Shown piece after piece: positions 10,917-21,990 of a stretch of 64,000 nucleotides of DNA; the first letter of the stretch is position 1; each line of letters opens with the position of its first letter. The stretch is taken from NCBI RefSeq assembly GCF_036320965.1, contig NC_092226.1, forward strand, positions 18,556,002 to 18,620,001, read 5' to 3'. Both the position numbers and the translations under genes were made by a program. The stretch comes from Panulirus ornatus. Its lineage: Eukaryota > Arthropoda > Malacostraca > Decapoda > Palinuridae. The notes beneath the pieces are model-generated. The model worked only from the letters and a program-made list of their open reading frames with translations. It did no database searches and was not told where the DNA came from.

Positions 10917-11958
10917 ATATTCTATATCTGGGAGTGGATCTGGCAGCGGATGGAACCATGGAAGTGGAAGTGAATCATAGGGTGGGGGAGGGGGCGAAAA
11001 TCCTGGGAGCCTTGAAGAATGTGTGGAAGTCGAGAATATTATCTCCAAAAGCAAAAATGGCTATGTTTGAAGGAGTAGTGGTTCCAACAATGTTGTATGG
11101 TTGCGAGGCATGGGCTATGGATAGAGTTGTGCACAGGAGGGTGGATGTGCTGGAAATGAGATGTTTGAGGACAATTTGTGGTGTGAGGTGGTTTGATCGA
11201 GTAAGTAATGTAAGGGTAAGAGAGATGTGTGGAAATAAAAAGAGCGTGGTTGAGAGAGCAGAAGAGGATGTTTTGAAATGGTTTGGGCACATGGAGAGAA
11301 TGAGTGAGGAAAGATTGACCAAGAGGATATATGTGTCGGAGGTGGAGGGAACGAGGAGAAGTGGGAGACCAAATTGGAGGTGGAAAGATGGAGTGAAAAT
11401 GATTTTGAGTGATCGGGGCCTGAACATGCAGGAGGGTGAATGGCGGGCAAGGAATAGAGTGAATTGGATCGATGTGGTATACCAGGGTCGACATGCTGTC
11501 AATGGATTGAATCAAGGCATGTGAAGCGTCTGGGGTAAACCATGGAAAGTTCTGTGAGGCCTGGATGTGGAAAGGGAGCTGTGGTTTCGGGCATTATTGC
11601 ATGACAGCTAGAGACTGAGTGTGAACCAATGGGGCCTTTGTTGTCTTTTCCTAGAGCTACCTCGCACACATGAGGGGGGAGGGGGATGTTATTCCATGTG
11701 TGGCGAGGTGGCGATGGGAATGAATAAAGGCAGATAGTGTGAATTGTGTGCATGAGTATATATGTATGTGTCTGTGTGTGTATACATATGTGTTCATTGA
11801 GATGTATAGGGTATGTATATTTGCATGTGTGGACGTGTATGTATATACAGGTGTATGGGGGTGGGTTGGGCCATTTCTTTCATCTGTTCCCTTGCGCTAC
11901 CTCGCAAACGTGGGAGACAGCAACAAAGCAAAATATATAAATAAAAAAATATTCTATA
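10917..11958 (+). mobile_element. RTE-like LINE, 5'-truncated, with 10-bp target-site duplication
   Basis: A 5'-truncated insertion bounded by the direct repeat ATATTCTATA at 10917-10926 and 11949-11958. The coding part begins at LGVDLAADG. The frame 10934-11524 (196 codons) is open through the whole C-terminal domain and ends VVYQGRHAVNGLNQGM then TGA, which is the full-length C-terminus. The 3' UTR is of the long type (11525-11935), ending in the GCGCTACCTCGCAAACGTGG tail and an A-rich end. The flanking duplication, 5' truncation and A-rich end are the marks of target-primed reverse transcription. No RT is encoded in this copy. Confidence 0.92.
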
Positions 11959-12517
11959 GTAACTAAGTACAACAATCTTCTTCCAAATGCAGACAAAGAG
12001 GTACTTTCAATGGCAAAGATAATTTTCTTAAATAAAGGCCCCTATTTGGTATTGAAGCAATTAGCCCCTACTGACTTCTGAAATAACTACCTCAAAAGCG
12101 AAATGTGTATAATGAATTTTTTACTTTTACTGCCAGGCTGCTTTTACTAACAAAACAACTCAAACCATGCAACAAACATTCATTTAGCTCCTACTAACTT
12201 AAAAAATTACTACCTCAAAAGCAAAATGAGCCTAATGAAAATTTTTAGACTTTCAATGCTTGGCTGCTTTTACTAACCACACAACTCAAACCATGGAGCA
12301 ACCATTCTTTTCTCTCATATTTTTTTTCTTTTAATGCAAGTGGCAGATGACTACTTTACTTACTTGATATCCAAACTGGCAAGATGAGTTTCTGAATTTC
12401 TTCAGTAAATGTTATGCAATTTTCTTGGGTCTTAAAACATATGAATGAACAGTGCTTGATATATATCATAATGGGAGTTTATGTAAGACTTTCGATGAAG
12501 CATCCTACTCTTAAATT
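11959..12517. other. Intron 4 of mRpL1 with a diverged direct repeat
   Basis: Two similar stretches of about 100 bp (around 12055-12180 and 12185-12305) share TTAGC(C)CCTACT, AACTACCTCAAAAGC-like, TTTTACT and CAACTCAAACCATG motifs. This suggests an old tandem duplication. Nothing else recognised. Confidence 0.5.
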
Positions 12518-12750
12518 TATTTATCCCTGAAGTAGGGGAGAAAGAATTCTACCTCCATATTCCCTGCGTGTCATAGAAGGCGACTAAAAGGGTAGGAAGC
12601 ACGGGGCTGGAAATCCTCTCCTCCAGTTTTTACTTTTCCAAAAGAAGGAGCAAAGAAGGGGGCCAAGTGAGGATTTTCCCTCCAAAGCTCAGTCCTCTGT
12701 TCTTAATGTTACCTTGCTAACAAGGGAAATGGCAAACATATACTTAAAAA
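12518..12750 (+). mobile_element. SINE-like element, near complete (+)
   Basis: About 230 bp with the family's blocks in order: AGGGGAGAAAGAATTC, ATTCCCTGCGTGTC, GGGGCTGGAAATCCTC, CTTTTCCAAAAGAAGGA, CCAAGTGAGGATTTTCCCTC, CAGTCCTCTGTTCTTAATG and a 3' end with TACCTTGCTAAC...GGGAAATGGC. Non-coding. A weak resemblance of GGCTGGAAATCC to a Pol III B box is noted but not convincing. The 3' end resembles the RTE tail. Confidence 0.75.
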
Positions 12751-12779
12751 AATGTTTGCCTGTACATAAATAAGTAATT

Positions 12780-13599
12780 ATAAATGCAAAAGAGTTTTGG
12801 AGAGAGGGGCAAGTATGCAGCCTGTTGTGGATGAAAGGGCTTAGGAAGTGAGTCAGTTGTTCGCTGATGATAAAGCGCTGGTGGCTGATTCGGGTGAGAA
12901 AACTGCAGAAGCTAGTGACTGAGTTTGGTAAAGTGTGTGAAAGAAGAAAGGTGAGAGTAAATGTGAATAAGAGCAAGGTTATCAGGTTCAGTAAGGTGGA
13001 AGGACAAATAAATTGGGAGGTAAGTTTGAATGGAGAAAAACTGGAGGAAGTGAAATGTTTTAGATACCTGGGAGTGGATTTAGCAGTGGATGGAACCATG
13101 GAAGTGGAAGTGACTCGCAGGGTGGGGGAGTGGGCGAAGGTTGTGGGAGCGCTGAGGAATGTGCTGAAGGTGAGAACATTATCTTGGAGAGCAAAAATGG
13201 GTATGCTTGAAGGAACAGTGGTTCCAACAATGTTATATGGTTGCGAGGCATGGGCTACACATCGGAGGAGGGTGGATGTGTTGGAAATGAAATGTTTGAG
13301 GACAATATGTGGTGTGAGTGGTTTGATCGAGTAAGTAATGAAAAGGTAAGAGAGATGAGTGGAAATAGAAAGAGTGTGGTTGAGAGAGCAGAAGAGGGTG
13401 TGTTGAAATGACCTGGTCACATGGAGAGAATGAGTGAGGAAAGATTGACAAAGAGGATATATGTGTCAGAAGTGGAAGGAACGAGGAGAAGCGGGAGAAG
13501 CTATTTCATGTATGGCAGGGTGGCAATGGAAATGGATGAGGGCAGCAAGGATGAATATGTACATGTGTATATATGTATATGTCTGTGTATGTATATGTA
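12780..13599 (+). mobile_element. RTE-like LINE, 5' part of a copy interrupted by another RTE
   Basis: Starts within RT just before the catalytic box. The codons for SQLFADD are present (around 12850-12875) but the frame is broken by an indel. The frame 12867-13334 covers the C-terminal region (VNVNKSKVIRFSKVEGQ to MLYGCEAWATHRRRVDVLEM), then shifts. At about 13498 the coding region jumps straight to the 3' UTR (GTATGGCAGGGTGGCAATGG), an internal deletion. At 13599 the 3' UTR is cut by the insertion of a second RTE copy and resumes at 14470. Confidence 0.85.
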
Positions 13600-14469
13600 G
13601 GTTATTAGGTACAGTAGGGTTGAGGGTCAAGTCAATTGGGAGGTGAGTGTGAATGGAGAAAAACTGGAGGAAGTGAAGTGTTTTAGATATCTGGGAGTGG
13701 ATCTGTCAGCGGATGGAACCATGGAAGCAGAAGTGGATCATAGGGTGGGGGAGGGGGCGAAAATTTTGGGAGCCTTGAAAAATGTGTGGAAGTCGAGAAC
13801 ATTATCCCGGAAAGCAAAAATGGGTATGTTTGAAGGAATAGTGGTTCCAACAATGTTGTATGGTTGCGAGGCGTGGGCTATGGATAGAGTTGTGCGCAGG
13901 AGGATGGATGTGCTGGAAATGAGATGTTTGAGGACAATGTGTGGTGTGAGGTGGTTTGATCGAGTAAGTAACGTAAGGGTAAGAGAGATGTGTGGAAATA
14001 AAAAGAGCGTGGTTGAGAGAGCAGAAGAGGGTGTTTTGAAATGGTTTGGGCACATGGAGAGAATGAGTGAGGAAAGATTGACCAAGAGGATATATGTGTC
14101 GGAGGTGGAGGGAACGAGGAGAAGAGGGAGACCAAATTGGAGGTGGAAAGATGGAGTGAAAAGGATTTTGTGTGATCGGGGCCTGAACATGCAGGAGGGT
14201 GAAAGGAGGGCAAGAAATAGAGTGAATTGGAGCGATGTGGTATACAGGGGTTGACGTGCTGTCAGTGGATTGAATCAAGGCATGTGAAGCGTCCGGGGTA
14301 AACCATGGAAAGCTGTGTAGGTATGTATATTTGCGTGTGTGGACGTGTGTATGTACATGTGTATGGGGGGGGGGGGTTGGGCCATTTCTTTCGTCTGTTT
14401 CCATGCGCTACCTCGCAAACGCGGGAGACAGCGACAAAGTATAAAAAAAAAAAAAAAAAAAAAAAAAAA
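13600..14469 (+). mobile_element. Young RTE-like LINE nested in an older copy, 9-bp TSD, poly(A)
   Basis: A 5'-truncated insertion flanked by GTATATGTA (13591-13599 and 14470-14478). The frame 13643-14254 (203 codons) is open from the region after RT to VVYRG plus TGA. It is nearly identical at the protein level to the copy at 54361-55841. The 3' UTR is the short type and ends GCGCTACCTCGCAAACGCGG...GACAAAGTAT followed by a pure A run to 14469. The element keeps only C-terminal coding sequence and cannot move itself. The long antisense frames over it are shadows of a GC-skewed coding strand. Confidence 0.92.
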
Positions 14470-14636
14470 GTATATGTATGTATACATTGGAATGTATAGG
14501 TATGTATATGTGTGTGTGTGTAGGCATTTATGTATATACATGTGTATGTGGGTCTGCTGGGCCATTCTTTCGTCTGTTTCCTTGTGCTACCTTGCTAATG
14601 CGGGAGACTGTGATTAAGTATAATAATAAAAAAAAA
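14470..14636 (+). mobile_element. 3' end of the interrupted RTE copy
   Basis: Continuation of the host copy that begins at 12780: a TATATG-rich 3' UTR, then GGGCCATTCTTTCGTCTG, GTGCTACCTTGCTAATGCGG and an A-rich end with a TAATAATAAA-type terminus. Confidence 0.8.
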
Positions 14637-14750
14637 TAACGTGTGAACTATGAATATCAATATTATAATAGGCATCTAAGTGGTGGGAGATTAAAACAAA
14701 TTACTCTTCAGAGTGAGTAAATAAATCTATATCAGCTTATACAGGCCTAC

Positions 14751-14870
14751 CTTTTTGTCTAAAGACATATCAAGTTCAATAACAGCCTTTATATATGAAT
14801 CCTGACGTCCAATTTGTGTCTCATGATGTGTTTCTCTGTGCATGGCAATAGCATCTTTCACGCTGTATAC
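14751..14870 (-). CDS. mRpL1: mRpL1 exon 4: start of L1 domain
   Basis: Fourth coding exon, exactly 40 codons in phase 0 on both sides. The acceptor is TTTTCCAG above 14870 and the donor GTAGGC below 14751. The peptide begins VYSVKDAIAMHRETHHETQI and ends AVIELDMSLDKK. The 'DAI..HRETHH' block and the 'IELDM...KK' strand are hallmarks of animal mitochondrial L1, matching the first beta strand of the uL1 fold. uL1 builds the mobile L1 stalk next to the ribosomal E site, where it binds 23S-type rRNA and deacylated tRNA; here this would be in the mitochondrial matrix. The exon lies just downstream, in genomic coordinates, of nested RTE copies ending near 14635. Confidence 0.93.
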
Positions 14871-15435
14871 CTGGAAAATACAGTCCCATTTATGAACATA
14901 CAGGTAATCACCACTGAGTAATGAGTAATTTCCTATCCATGACAGAAGAGCATGACAGTCTTATCCAGTCAGACTATCTCAATCTTAAAATAAGAGGTCT
15001 GATTATCCTAATAAAGTAACTTTGACTCCCTAAACTTATGTTCACTGTAGATGTCAAGCACAGCTAAAAAAAAAAAAAGGTGTAACATTTATTTCATCAA
15101 TAATCCCTCACCAATGTCTTACATTTTATGACTTCATACTCACAAACAGCCACAAAAACGTGATCAATGTAGAACTAGCCTACAAACACCAAACGTGTCT
15201 CAAAATCTTTTGTTTAAGTACAAAAGTTAATTCTCTCCACACAACATGTTCTCTTCATTTGACTGAGCTTAATGCTTAATAAATGAAATACTTAATAAAT
15301 GAAAAACTGGCTGCATGTAAAGGTAGACAAACTCAAGCTTCCCTACTGTCAAGGTGCATTCTGATATAAGCTGTCATCTAAGCAAATGTATCTGAGTTTC
15401 CATTATTTCATTTTCATATCTCACATTTATCTATT
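14871..15435. other. Intron 3 of mRpL1, proximal part, nothing recognised
   Basis: Starts with the acceptor tract of exon 4. Otherwise plain sequence without recognised elements. Confidence 0.5.
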
Positions 15436-15580
15436 TATCTATTTATTTTGCTTTATCGCTATCTCCCGCGTTTGCGAGGTAGCGCAAGGGAACAGACAAA
15501 AGAAATGGCCCAACCCACCCCCATACACATGTATATACATACACATCCCCACAGGCAAATATACATACCCATACATCCTG
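15436..15580 (-). mobile_element. RTE 3' UTR/tail fragment (minus)
   Basis: The minus-strand tail CTCCCGCGTTTGCGAGGTAG, then CAGACAAAAGAAATGGCCCA and the CATACACATG-type TA/CA-rich section. No coding part attached. Confidence 0.75.
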
Positions 15581-15929
15581 CCTAAATGTTCCTACCAACT
15601 ATTTCTATCTATTACTCCAACCAATTTGCCAAAAGGCAGGGCTAACACACAGTGCTCACCACAGGAAAGTCTAGAGTTACAAAGAATGAGTTGTGTGAGT
15701 TAAGTGTTGTCAAGTGTTACAAACAACAAGGAGGGATTTTATGTTTGTGGACAGAATGCCACTAGTCCACGTGGGGGTGAGGCAGAAAGAAAAGACAGCT
15801 ATCTGGGACACAGGAATGTAACTTGACAACCACTGAAGTGCTGACTCACTACAAAGCCATCACTAACCCTCCCAAGACCCAGGTGGGTAGTAATGGTAAT
15901 ATACCTCCCTGGTCGTTGGCTGCCAACCA
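15581..15929. other. Unassigned sequence next to RTE endonuclease fragment
   Basis: No coding frame. GC content is higher than in the surrounding intron. Its position beside an RTE endonuclease fossil suggests it belongs to a repeat, but no second copy in the window confirms this. Confidence 0.35.
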
Positions 15930-16860
15930 ACTACTAACGTCTACATGCCAGTCTTAATTCAATTTCCCTTGACATCTCAACATACGAGTATCTTTCCCAA
16001 GCTCACTCACTTTCACCAAACTCTTCCCACCCATGTCTTTTCCTCTTTTCCTAGTCACAACAAACTTTCACATTCATCTCCTCCACGATGTTATCAGGCA
16101 TACCTCCAGCTGACCCCCTCACTTAATTCACATCCTACAGTCTCTCTTTTGGATGACTTTCAATTACCACATTTATCAATAATTCCTCCACTTCATTCAC
16201 CCACATATTTATGTAAGTACCCTTTTAACTCAGATATTCCCAATCACCAGTCTTCTTTAGCACCAACCTCCACAAAATGATCAATATTTTCATTTACGTC
16301 TTTATTGTCCCCCAATTATGCCATCAACTATCACATTACCACTCTTACATTCAAACCTCCTACAGTTAAAACTCAGTTATTTGCATCAAATTTGCTGATT
16401 CACTCACTCAGTTCCTCCAACAGCACTTTCCTCTCTTCCATATTCCTCTCATCATAAGGTGTATAAGCACTATCAACCACTTTTCATAATCACCTTCATT
16501 CGCATTCACATCAGTCTGGAGCTTACTTTCTTAAACTTTTTAACAAATCTCCTCCTTCAGCAGAAGTGCCATACCCTTCTTTGCCCTTGTCTTCACACTA
16601 ATCCCAGATTTTCGTCCTTGGACATGCCCAATCTATTCTTTCCCCATTCCCTTGAACTTAGTTTCACTCAGAGCAAGAAAATCCACATTCCTCTCCCCAA
16701 ACATCCTACCTATCACTCCCTTGCTCATCCTGATTACATCCACATGCATTTAGAAACCCCTCATCAGAGCCTTTGAGGAGGACGAGCACTCCTTACTTGG
16801 CTCTTTTTTTCTGTTCCCACTTCCTGAAACTTGAAAAAGGGAAGGATATCAAGCCCTAAC
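15930..16860 (-). mobile_element. RTE-like LINE endonuclease (APE) fossil, divergent family (minus)
   Basis: Reading the minus strand from about 16790 gives broken frames resembling the N-terminal APE endonuclease of RTE elements: GRMFGERNVDFLALSETKLK (the catalytic Glu box '..LSET'), then a KSGISVKTRAKKGMALLL block. Further on come SAYTPYDERNMEERK, a decayed 'GDLNARVG'-like segment (GGLNVRVVM) and traces of '..W.LGI'. The SDH box is lost or mutated near 16070. There are many stops, so this is dead. It sits in intron 3 of mRpL1 in the gene's orientation. Confidence 0.6.
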
Positions 16861-16949
16861 TCCCACTCACTTTTAATCGCTTTCTACTACATGCAATATG
16901 GGTAGTATTCTTTCTCCAATATCTCAAATTATCTTTTGCAATCATACTA

Positions 16950-17168
16950 GGGGCTAAGGGAGAAAGAATAATTCCCATGTATTCCCTGCATGTTGTAGTA
17001 GGTGACTAAAAGGGGTGGAAGCAGGGGGCTGGAAATCCTCCCCTCCAGTCTTACTTTTCCAAAAGAGGGAACAGAAAAAGGGGCCAAGTGAGGATTTTTC
17101 CCTCAAAGTTCTGTCATCTGTTCCTTATGCTACCTTGCTAACGTGGGAAATGGCAAATACACATGAAA
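16950..17168 (+). mobile_element. SINE-like element (+)
   Basis: Full set of family blocks: GGGAGAAAGAATAATTCCCA, GGGGCTGGAAATCCTC, TTACTTTTCCAAAAGAGG, CCAAGTGAGGATTTTTCCCTC, and the end CTACCTTGCTAACGTGGGAA followed by an A-rich terminus. It ends about 200 bp from exon 3. Confidence 0.78.
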
Positions 17169-17368
17169 AAAATTATTGACACTAAAATAATCTCTGTAAA
17201 CTTACATCAAAACTAAATAATCCAAAAATTCAACCCTAGACACTTTCAAATGTAAGGAAACCTAATCAGTAAAAGGACGACTTTTACTGTACTGTTCTGT
17301 ACAAAGATGACATAATGATACATGACATGGAAAGACAATGAGATTATAGGAATATCATCTAACCATAC

Positions 17369-17459
17369 CTTCCATTTGTAATACAAGGTGAACCACACGT
17401 TATCTATGGGATCCTTCAAATGGTTCTCAACACGTCTTGGAGATGCACCACCAGTTTGT
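17369..17459 (-). CDS. mRpL1: mRpL1 exon 3
   Basis: Third coding exon of mitochondrial ribosomal protein L1: 91 nt, one base completing a codon plus 30 codons. The acceptor TTTTTATTACCAG lies just above 17459 and the donor GTATGG just below 17369. The peptide is QTGGASPRRVENHL followed by KDPIDNVWFTLYYKWK. The '..V(W/Y)F..YY..K' segment directly before VYSV is the usual lead-in to the L1 domain in arthropod mRpL1. A second possible acceptor with a downstream ATG (GACAG/ATG at about 17476) is rejected because it puts the join out of frame. An RTE copy inserted about 220 bp upstream of this acceptor, in antisense orientation. Confidence 0.88.
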
Positions 17460-17680
17460 CTGGTAATAAAAATCATCTGTCACTGTATATCAATTCTGCA
17501 TACCAAATAATAAAAAAAGTGCAATAACCTACAGGATTAACAATTTGTAATCTCAAAATTCTATTAACTTCCCACATACATACATACATCAATTCCTTTA
17601 GCTTGCTCTTATAAACACAGTTATCACAGTGCTTTAAAATCCTTACCAATAAGAATAAACAAATATCTAATTTTTCTTCT

Positions 17681-19259
17681 TAGTTTATTTGTATGTAGCA
17701 TTTATGGATCTGGAGAAGGCATATGATAGAGTTGACAGAGATGCTCTGTGGAAGGTATTAAGAATATATGGTGTGGGAGGCAAGTTGTTAGAAGCAGTGA
17801 AAAGTTTTTATCGAGGATGTAAGGCATGTGTACGTGTAGGAAGAGAGGAAAGTGATTGGTTCTCAGTGAATGTAGGTTTGCGGCAGGGGTGTGTGATGTC
17901 TCCATGGTTGTTTAATTTGTTTATGGATGGGGTTGTTAGGGAGGTGAATGCAAGAGTTTTGGAAAGAGGGGCAAGTATGAAGTCTGCTGTGGATGAGAGA
18001 GCTTGGGAAGTGAGTCAGTTGTTGTTCGCTGATGATACAGCGCTGGTGGCTGATTCATGTGAGAAACTGCAGAAGCTGGTGACTGAGTTTGGTAAAGTGC
18101 GTCAAAGAAGAAAGTTAAGAGTAAATGTGAATAAGAGCAAGGTTATTAGGTACAGTAGGGTTGAGGGTCAAGTCAATTGGGAGGTAAGTTTGAATGGAGA
18201 AAAACTGGAGAAAGTAAAGTGTTTTAGATATCTGGGAGTGGATCTGGCAGCAGATGGAACCATGGAAGCGCAAGTGAATCATAGGGTGGGGGAGGGGGCG
18301 AAAATCCTGGGAGCCTTGAAGAATGTGTGGAAGTCGAGAACATTATCTCAGAAAGCAAAAATGGGTATGTTTGAAGGAATAGTGGTTCCAACAATGTTGT
18401 ATGGTTGCGAGGCGTGGGCTATGGATAGAGTTGTGCGCAGGAGGGTGGATGTGCTGGAAATGAGATTTTTGAGGACAATGTGTGGTGTGAGGTGGTTTGA
18501 TCGAGTAAGTAATGTAAGGGTAAGAGAGATGTGTGGAAATAAAAAGAGCATGGTTGAGAGAGCAGAAGAGGGTGTTTTGAAATGGTTTGGGCACATGGAG
18601 AGAATGAGTGAGGAAAGACTGACCAAGAGGATATATGTCGGAGGTGGAGGGAATGAGGAGAAGTGGGAGACCAAATTGGAGGTGGAAAGATGGAGTGAAA
18701 AAGATTTTGAGTGATCGGGGCCTGAACATGCAGGAGGGTGAAAGGCGGGCAAGGAATAGAGTGAATTGGATCGATGTGGTATACCGGGGTTGACGTGCTG
18801 TCAGTGGATTGAATCAGGAAATGTGAAGCGTCTGGGGTAAACCATGGAAAGTTGTGTGGGGCCTGGATGTGGAAAGGGAGCTGTGGTTTCGGGCATTATT
18901 GCATGACAGCTAGAGACTGAGTGTGAACCAATGGGGCCTTTGTTGTCTTTTCCTAGTGCTACCTCGCACACATGAGGGGGGAGGGGGATGGTATTCCATG
19001 TGTGGCGAAGTGGCGATGGGAATGAATAAAGGCAGACAGTGTGAATTGTGTGCATGGGTATATATGTATGTGTCTGTGTGTGTATATATATGTGTACATT
19101 GAGATGTATAGGTATGTATATTTGCGTGTGTGGACGTGTATGTATATACATGTGTATGGGGGTTGGTTGGGCCATTTCTTTCATCTGTTTCCTTGCGCTA
19201 CCTCGCTAACGCGGGAGACAGCGACAAAGTGAAATAGAAAATAAAAAATAATAGTTTAT
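17681..19259 (+). mobile_element. RTE-like LINE with RT, 8-bp TSD, single frameshift
   Basis: Inserted in intron 2 of mRpL1, antisense to the gene, with the direct repeat TAGTTTAT at 17681-17688 and 19252-19259. The frame 17689-18714 (341 codons) starts inside RT at VAFMDLEKAYDRVD (motif A, residues 3-13). It carries motif B GLRQGCVMSPWLFNLFMD (residues 63-80), the intact catalytic FADD (113-116) and the C-terminal domain up to ERLTKRIYV. There a 2-bp deletion near 18638 shifts the frame; the lost frame continues to VVYRG at about 18788, then TGA. The 3' UTR is the long type. The copy is truncated before the RT fingers and has no endonuclease. Confidence 0.92.
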
Positions 19260-20089
19260 CTTTTACCTTAATTCTTAATGTCACCATCAAGATACAGGGA
19301 AAACAATGCCCCAATCAAGGATATTTCAAGTGAAAAGGAAACAGAGTATAAGAAAAAAAAAAACAACTAATAAGAGCTCTTCAGGTGTTTGCAGTCCTGA
19401 TTCACGGAAATTCCAGGTTATTACAAGAAATTCTTTTCAATGTATAAAGTAAAATTTTGTTTTCAAAGCTCCATTTATTACAAGAAATCGTTTTCTATGT
19501 ATCATGTAAAATCAATGTGCTTCCGAGACAGGTATGCAAATACTGGGGTTTGAATGGGGTGTCGTACATATCCCTTCTTGATGAACAAAAGTTTTTTACA
19601 CGGCCTCTAATCACTATGTAATATACCTCCAAACAAAGCTAAGAAAGAGCATACATGCTTATAATTACAAACCAAGCCAATCTTTCATAACGGAAGTCAC
19701 TGGTGAGGAGTGGGAAAGATAAATATTAAATGGTAATTCTAAGATCCAAACCGCACAGTTACCAAACTGGAGAAATTCTGAAACCTGCACTTACTGAATG
19801 TAAAGCTGTCACCTTAAGACATCATTACATTAAGGCAGACACAGCAATTTACTCATTTAATACTTTTATCTTAAGCACTTAGTGGAATGCCACTTCAGAG
19901 AAACTCCTAATCATTTCATATTTTTTCAGAAATCCAACTGTTTACTGATATTTCCAGTGGATCTTTTCTTATCTATATTATCTGTAATACTATTTTACTG
20001 CAATATGAACACATCCATTACATAACTAGACCATAAATCTCCTTACAGTAACATCTCTTAACTTCTAAAGTTTCACTATGCTTCAGTCA
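19260..20089. other. Intron 2 of mRpL1, nothing recognised
   Basis: Two short similar stretches (TTACAAGAAAT..TTTTC.ATGTAT at about 19422 and 19479) suggest a small old duplication of about 57 bp. Nothing else found. Confidence 0.5.
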
Positions 20090-20603
20090 CTAATCAATGG
20101 AAATCCATTAACTCCACTAACAGGGTGTGGCATCGGGGTCTCATCTCTAAGCACCCCTCTTTTGGCTTCCCTCCCTCACTTTGCTCCTTCATCTACCTTC
20201 CTCTCTAGCTGATCTATCTTTGTTGTTGTTGTTGATGGATCAGCCTCCCCACTTTTCTCCATCAATAGCAGTATCCCTAAAGGTTTTGCCCTGTCCCCTA
20301 CAATTCTTCTTTTTTCACTGATTTTCTCTCCACAAATAATCAAATGTACTCATATGCTGATGACTCAACAATGCATTCATCCACATCCTTCAAATCTGCT
20401 CCTTTTTCTCTCACTCAATCTGCATCTTGTCTTGACACAGCTTCCTCAATAAGCTCAGACTTAAACAGGATATCTCAGTGGGGTAGATGTAATCGAGTTA
20501 AGCTTAATGTCTCCAAGACATTAAACATCAAAAGCTCCTCAAAACTCTCATCTCTCCTACGACGGTTCTGTAACTCCACCTCTTGACTCAATAAACATAA
20601 TTG
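20090..20603 (+). mobile_element. Jockey-like LINE RT, upstream half (interrupted)
   Basis: Plus-strand frames show a '..VWHRGLISKHPSFGFPPSL' palm region, a SSRSIFVVVDG-like block, 'IPKGFALSPT' (decayed motif B) and then an open frame 20344-20586 with YADDSTMHSSTSF, the catalytic YADD box of Jockey-clade RTs. Next come SDLNRISQWGRCNRVKLNVS and, in another frame, DGSVTPPLDSINI. The reading is cut at 20603 by a TIR element and resumes after 21360. Confidence 0.8.
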
Positions 20604-21360
20604 CAGAGCTGCCAACATTGTCAAACAAAACAAAACAAAAAAAAGGAACATAGCAAAAATAAGAAATTGTAAAAAAATAAGTTTTGCAAAATAAAACTTA
20701 CAACCATGCACAATATAGGCTACACTCTCAATACAGGAAATTGTGATGTCCAATGCTCAAGCTGTTATCTCTATTCATTTATGCAGATAGTCCAAAATTG
20801 TTCACTTCAAAATCAACAAATAACTAGTCAGTAGTGTTTAATTTTCGGTCCTCAAACTAAGTCAACAGTGGTTCTAATGCTTGTTTGTCCACACATTCAG
20901 TCCTGGTTGGACAACTTTTTGTTATATCATGAAAAGGAACTAGTAATTTCTTATCCTCTTCCATAAATTATAATTTTGCATGACTTTCTGAAGCCTCAGG
21001 TTGGCCTGGCCTAGGAGTAGGACTAGCCAGGTTACACAAGCTAAAGATATGACTGGATGGTAAGAACGACTGTACAATAATTTGTGTGGTCATTTCTGCA
21101 ATATGAGTGAAAACTGACTGATGTCTGACTGTTATTTTGTACACTGCATTAGTACTTGCGTGCGTGACGAGAATATACACTATATACCAAACAGTGCACC
21201 CCTGTGAACTTCCCATAAATTACATACACAATACATGTACATGAACGTATGACCAAAATTTAAAAAAAAAACGTATTCTACTACGAAAAATCATATTGCT
21301 GTATTTATTTAGAAAAAAAAGAACATAAATATGGCAAAAACATAATGGTTGGCAGCCCTG
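20604..21360. mobile_element. Non-autonomous DNA transposon with TIRs (hAT-like termini)
   Basis: Left end CAGAGCTGCCAACATT and right end reading, on the minus strand, CAGGGCTGCCAACCATT form terminal inverted repeats with about 12 of the first 13 bases matching. The element is 757 bp and A/T rich with no recognisable transposase. CAGRG termini are typical of hAT elements. The flanks TAATTG and TACTTG could be the remains of a target duplication (6 bases, one mismatch). It interrupts a Jockey-like RT, whose reading continues on both sides; that supports the boundaries. Confidence 0.72.
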
Positions 21361-21990
21361 TACTTGGCATCACTGGAACATTCATTCTTTGTTAGAAACC
21401 ACATACTATGGGAATAGCTAAGTTCTGCCTCTAAGAAACTGGGTGTCCTGTTTAAATGTTAAAACTTCTTTTCAGCTGAACAGTTACAGTTTATACAAAG
21501 GATCGACTCAATGTTGTATGGAGTACTGCTCTCACATCTGGGGTGGCTCTAATTTGAATCCTTACTTGACAGAGTTGGGTCCAAAGCGGTCTGATTTATA
21601 AATTGTCCCAGGTTAACTTCCAAAGTCAACTCTCTTGCCCTTTGCTGCAGAGTTGATTCACTATCCCTCTTCTTTAAGTATTACTGGTTTTTGCTCTTGG
21701 GAGCTGGCTGCTTGTGTGCCCCTACCACAAGGTAGACCAATACTCAGTAAGCTGCTTTGTCACAATGATTACTATCTGGTCATTGGCAAGACAAGGATGA
21801 GCCATTCTGATAAGTGCTTCTTTCCCTACACATTGAAGCTTTGGAACTCTCTACCTTCTCAAGTCTTTCCTAATAATTATGACTTGGCTCTTTTTAAAAA
21901 ACGTTTTTCATTTCCTCCAAAATTCATAAGTACTTCCCCTTGTCTTTTCTTTTTCATATCATCTCTATATGTTTCAATAAAGCTCCCTAA
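21361..21990 (+). mobile_element. Jockey-like LINE RT, downstream half
   Basis: Continuation of the RT after the TIR element. Broken frames give KPHTMGIAK, LYKGSTQCCMEYCSHIWGGS (the 'MEY.SH(V/I)WGGS' block of Jockey RTs) and LTSKVNSLALCCRVDSLSLF. The end KTRMSHSDKCFFPYTLKLWN, SLPSQVFP, then LALFKKR is the usual C-terminus of Jockey ORF2. Stops and frameshifts make it inactive. Confidence 0.82.

Noticed and set aside
12518..12750. tRNA-derived head of the SINE-like family
   Set aside because: GGCTGGAAATCC only loosely resembles a B box, and no A box at the right distance or cloverleaf could be drawn.
17246..17476. Start of a small protein at MIFITRQTGG (ATG at 17476)
   Set aside because: The ATG lies before the in-frame acceptor TTACCAG. 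The QTGGASPRR part is exon 3 of mRpL1, and the frame beyond 17369 is intron.
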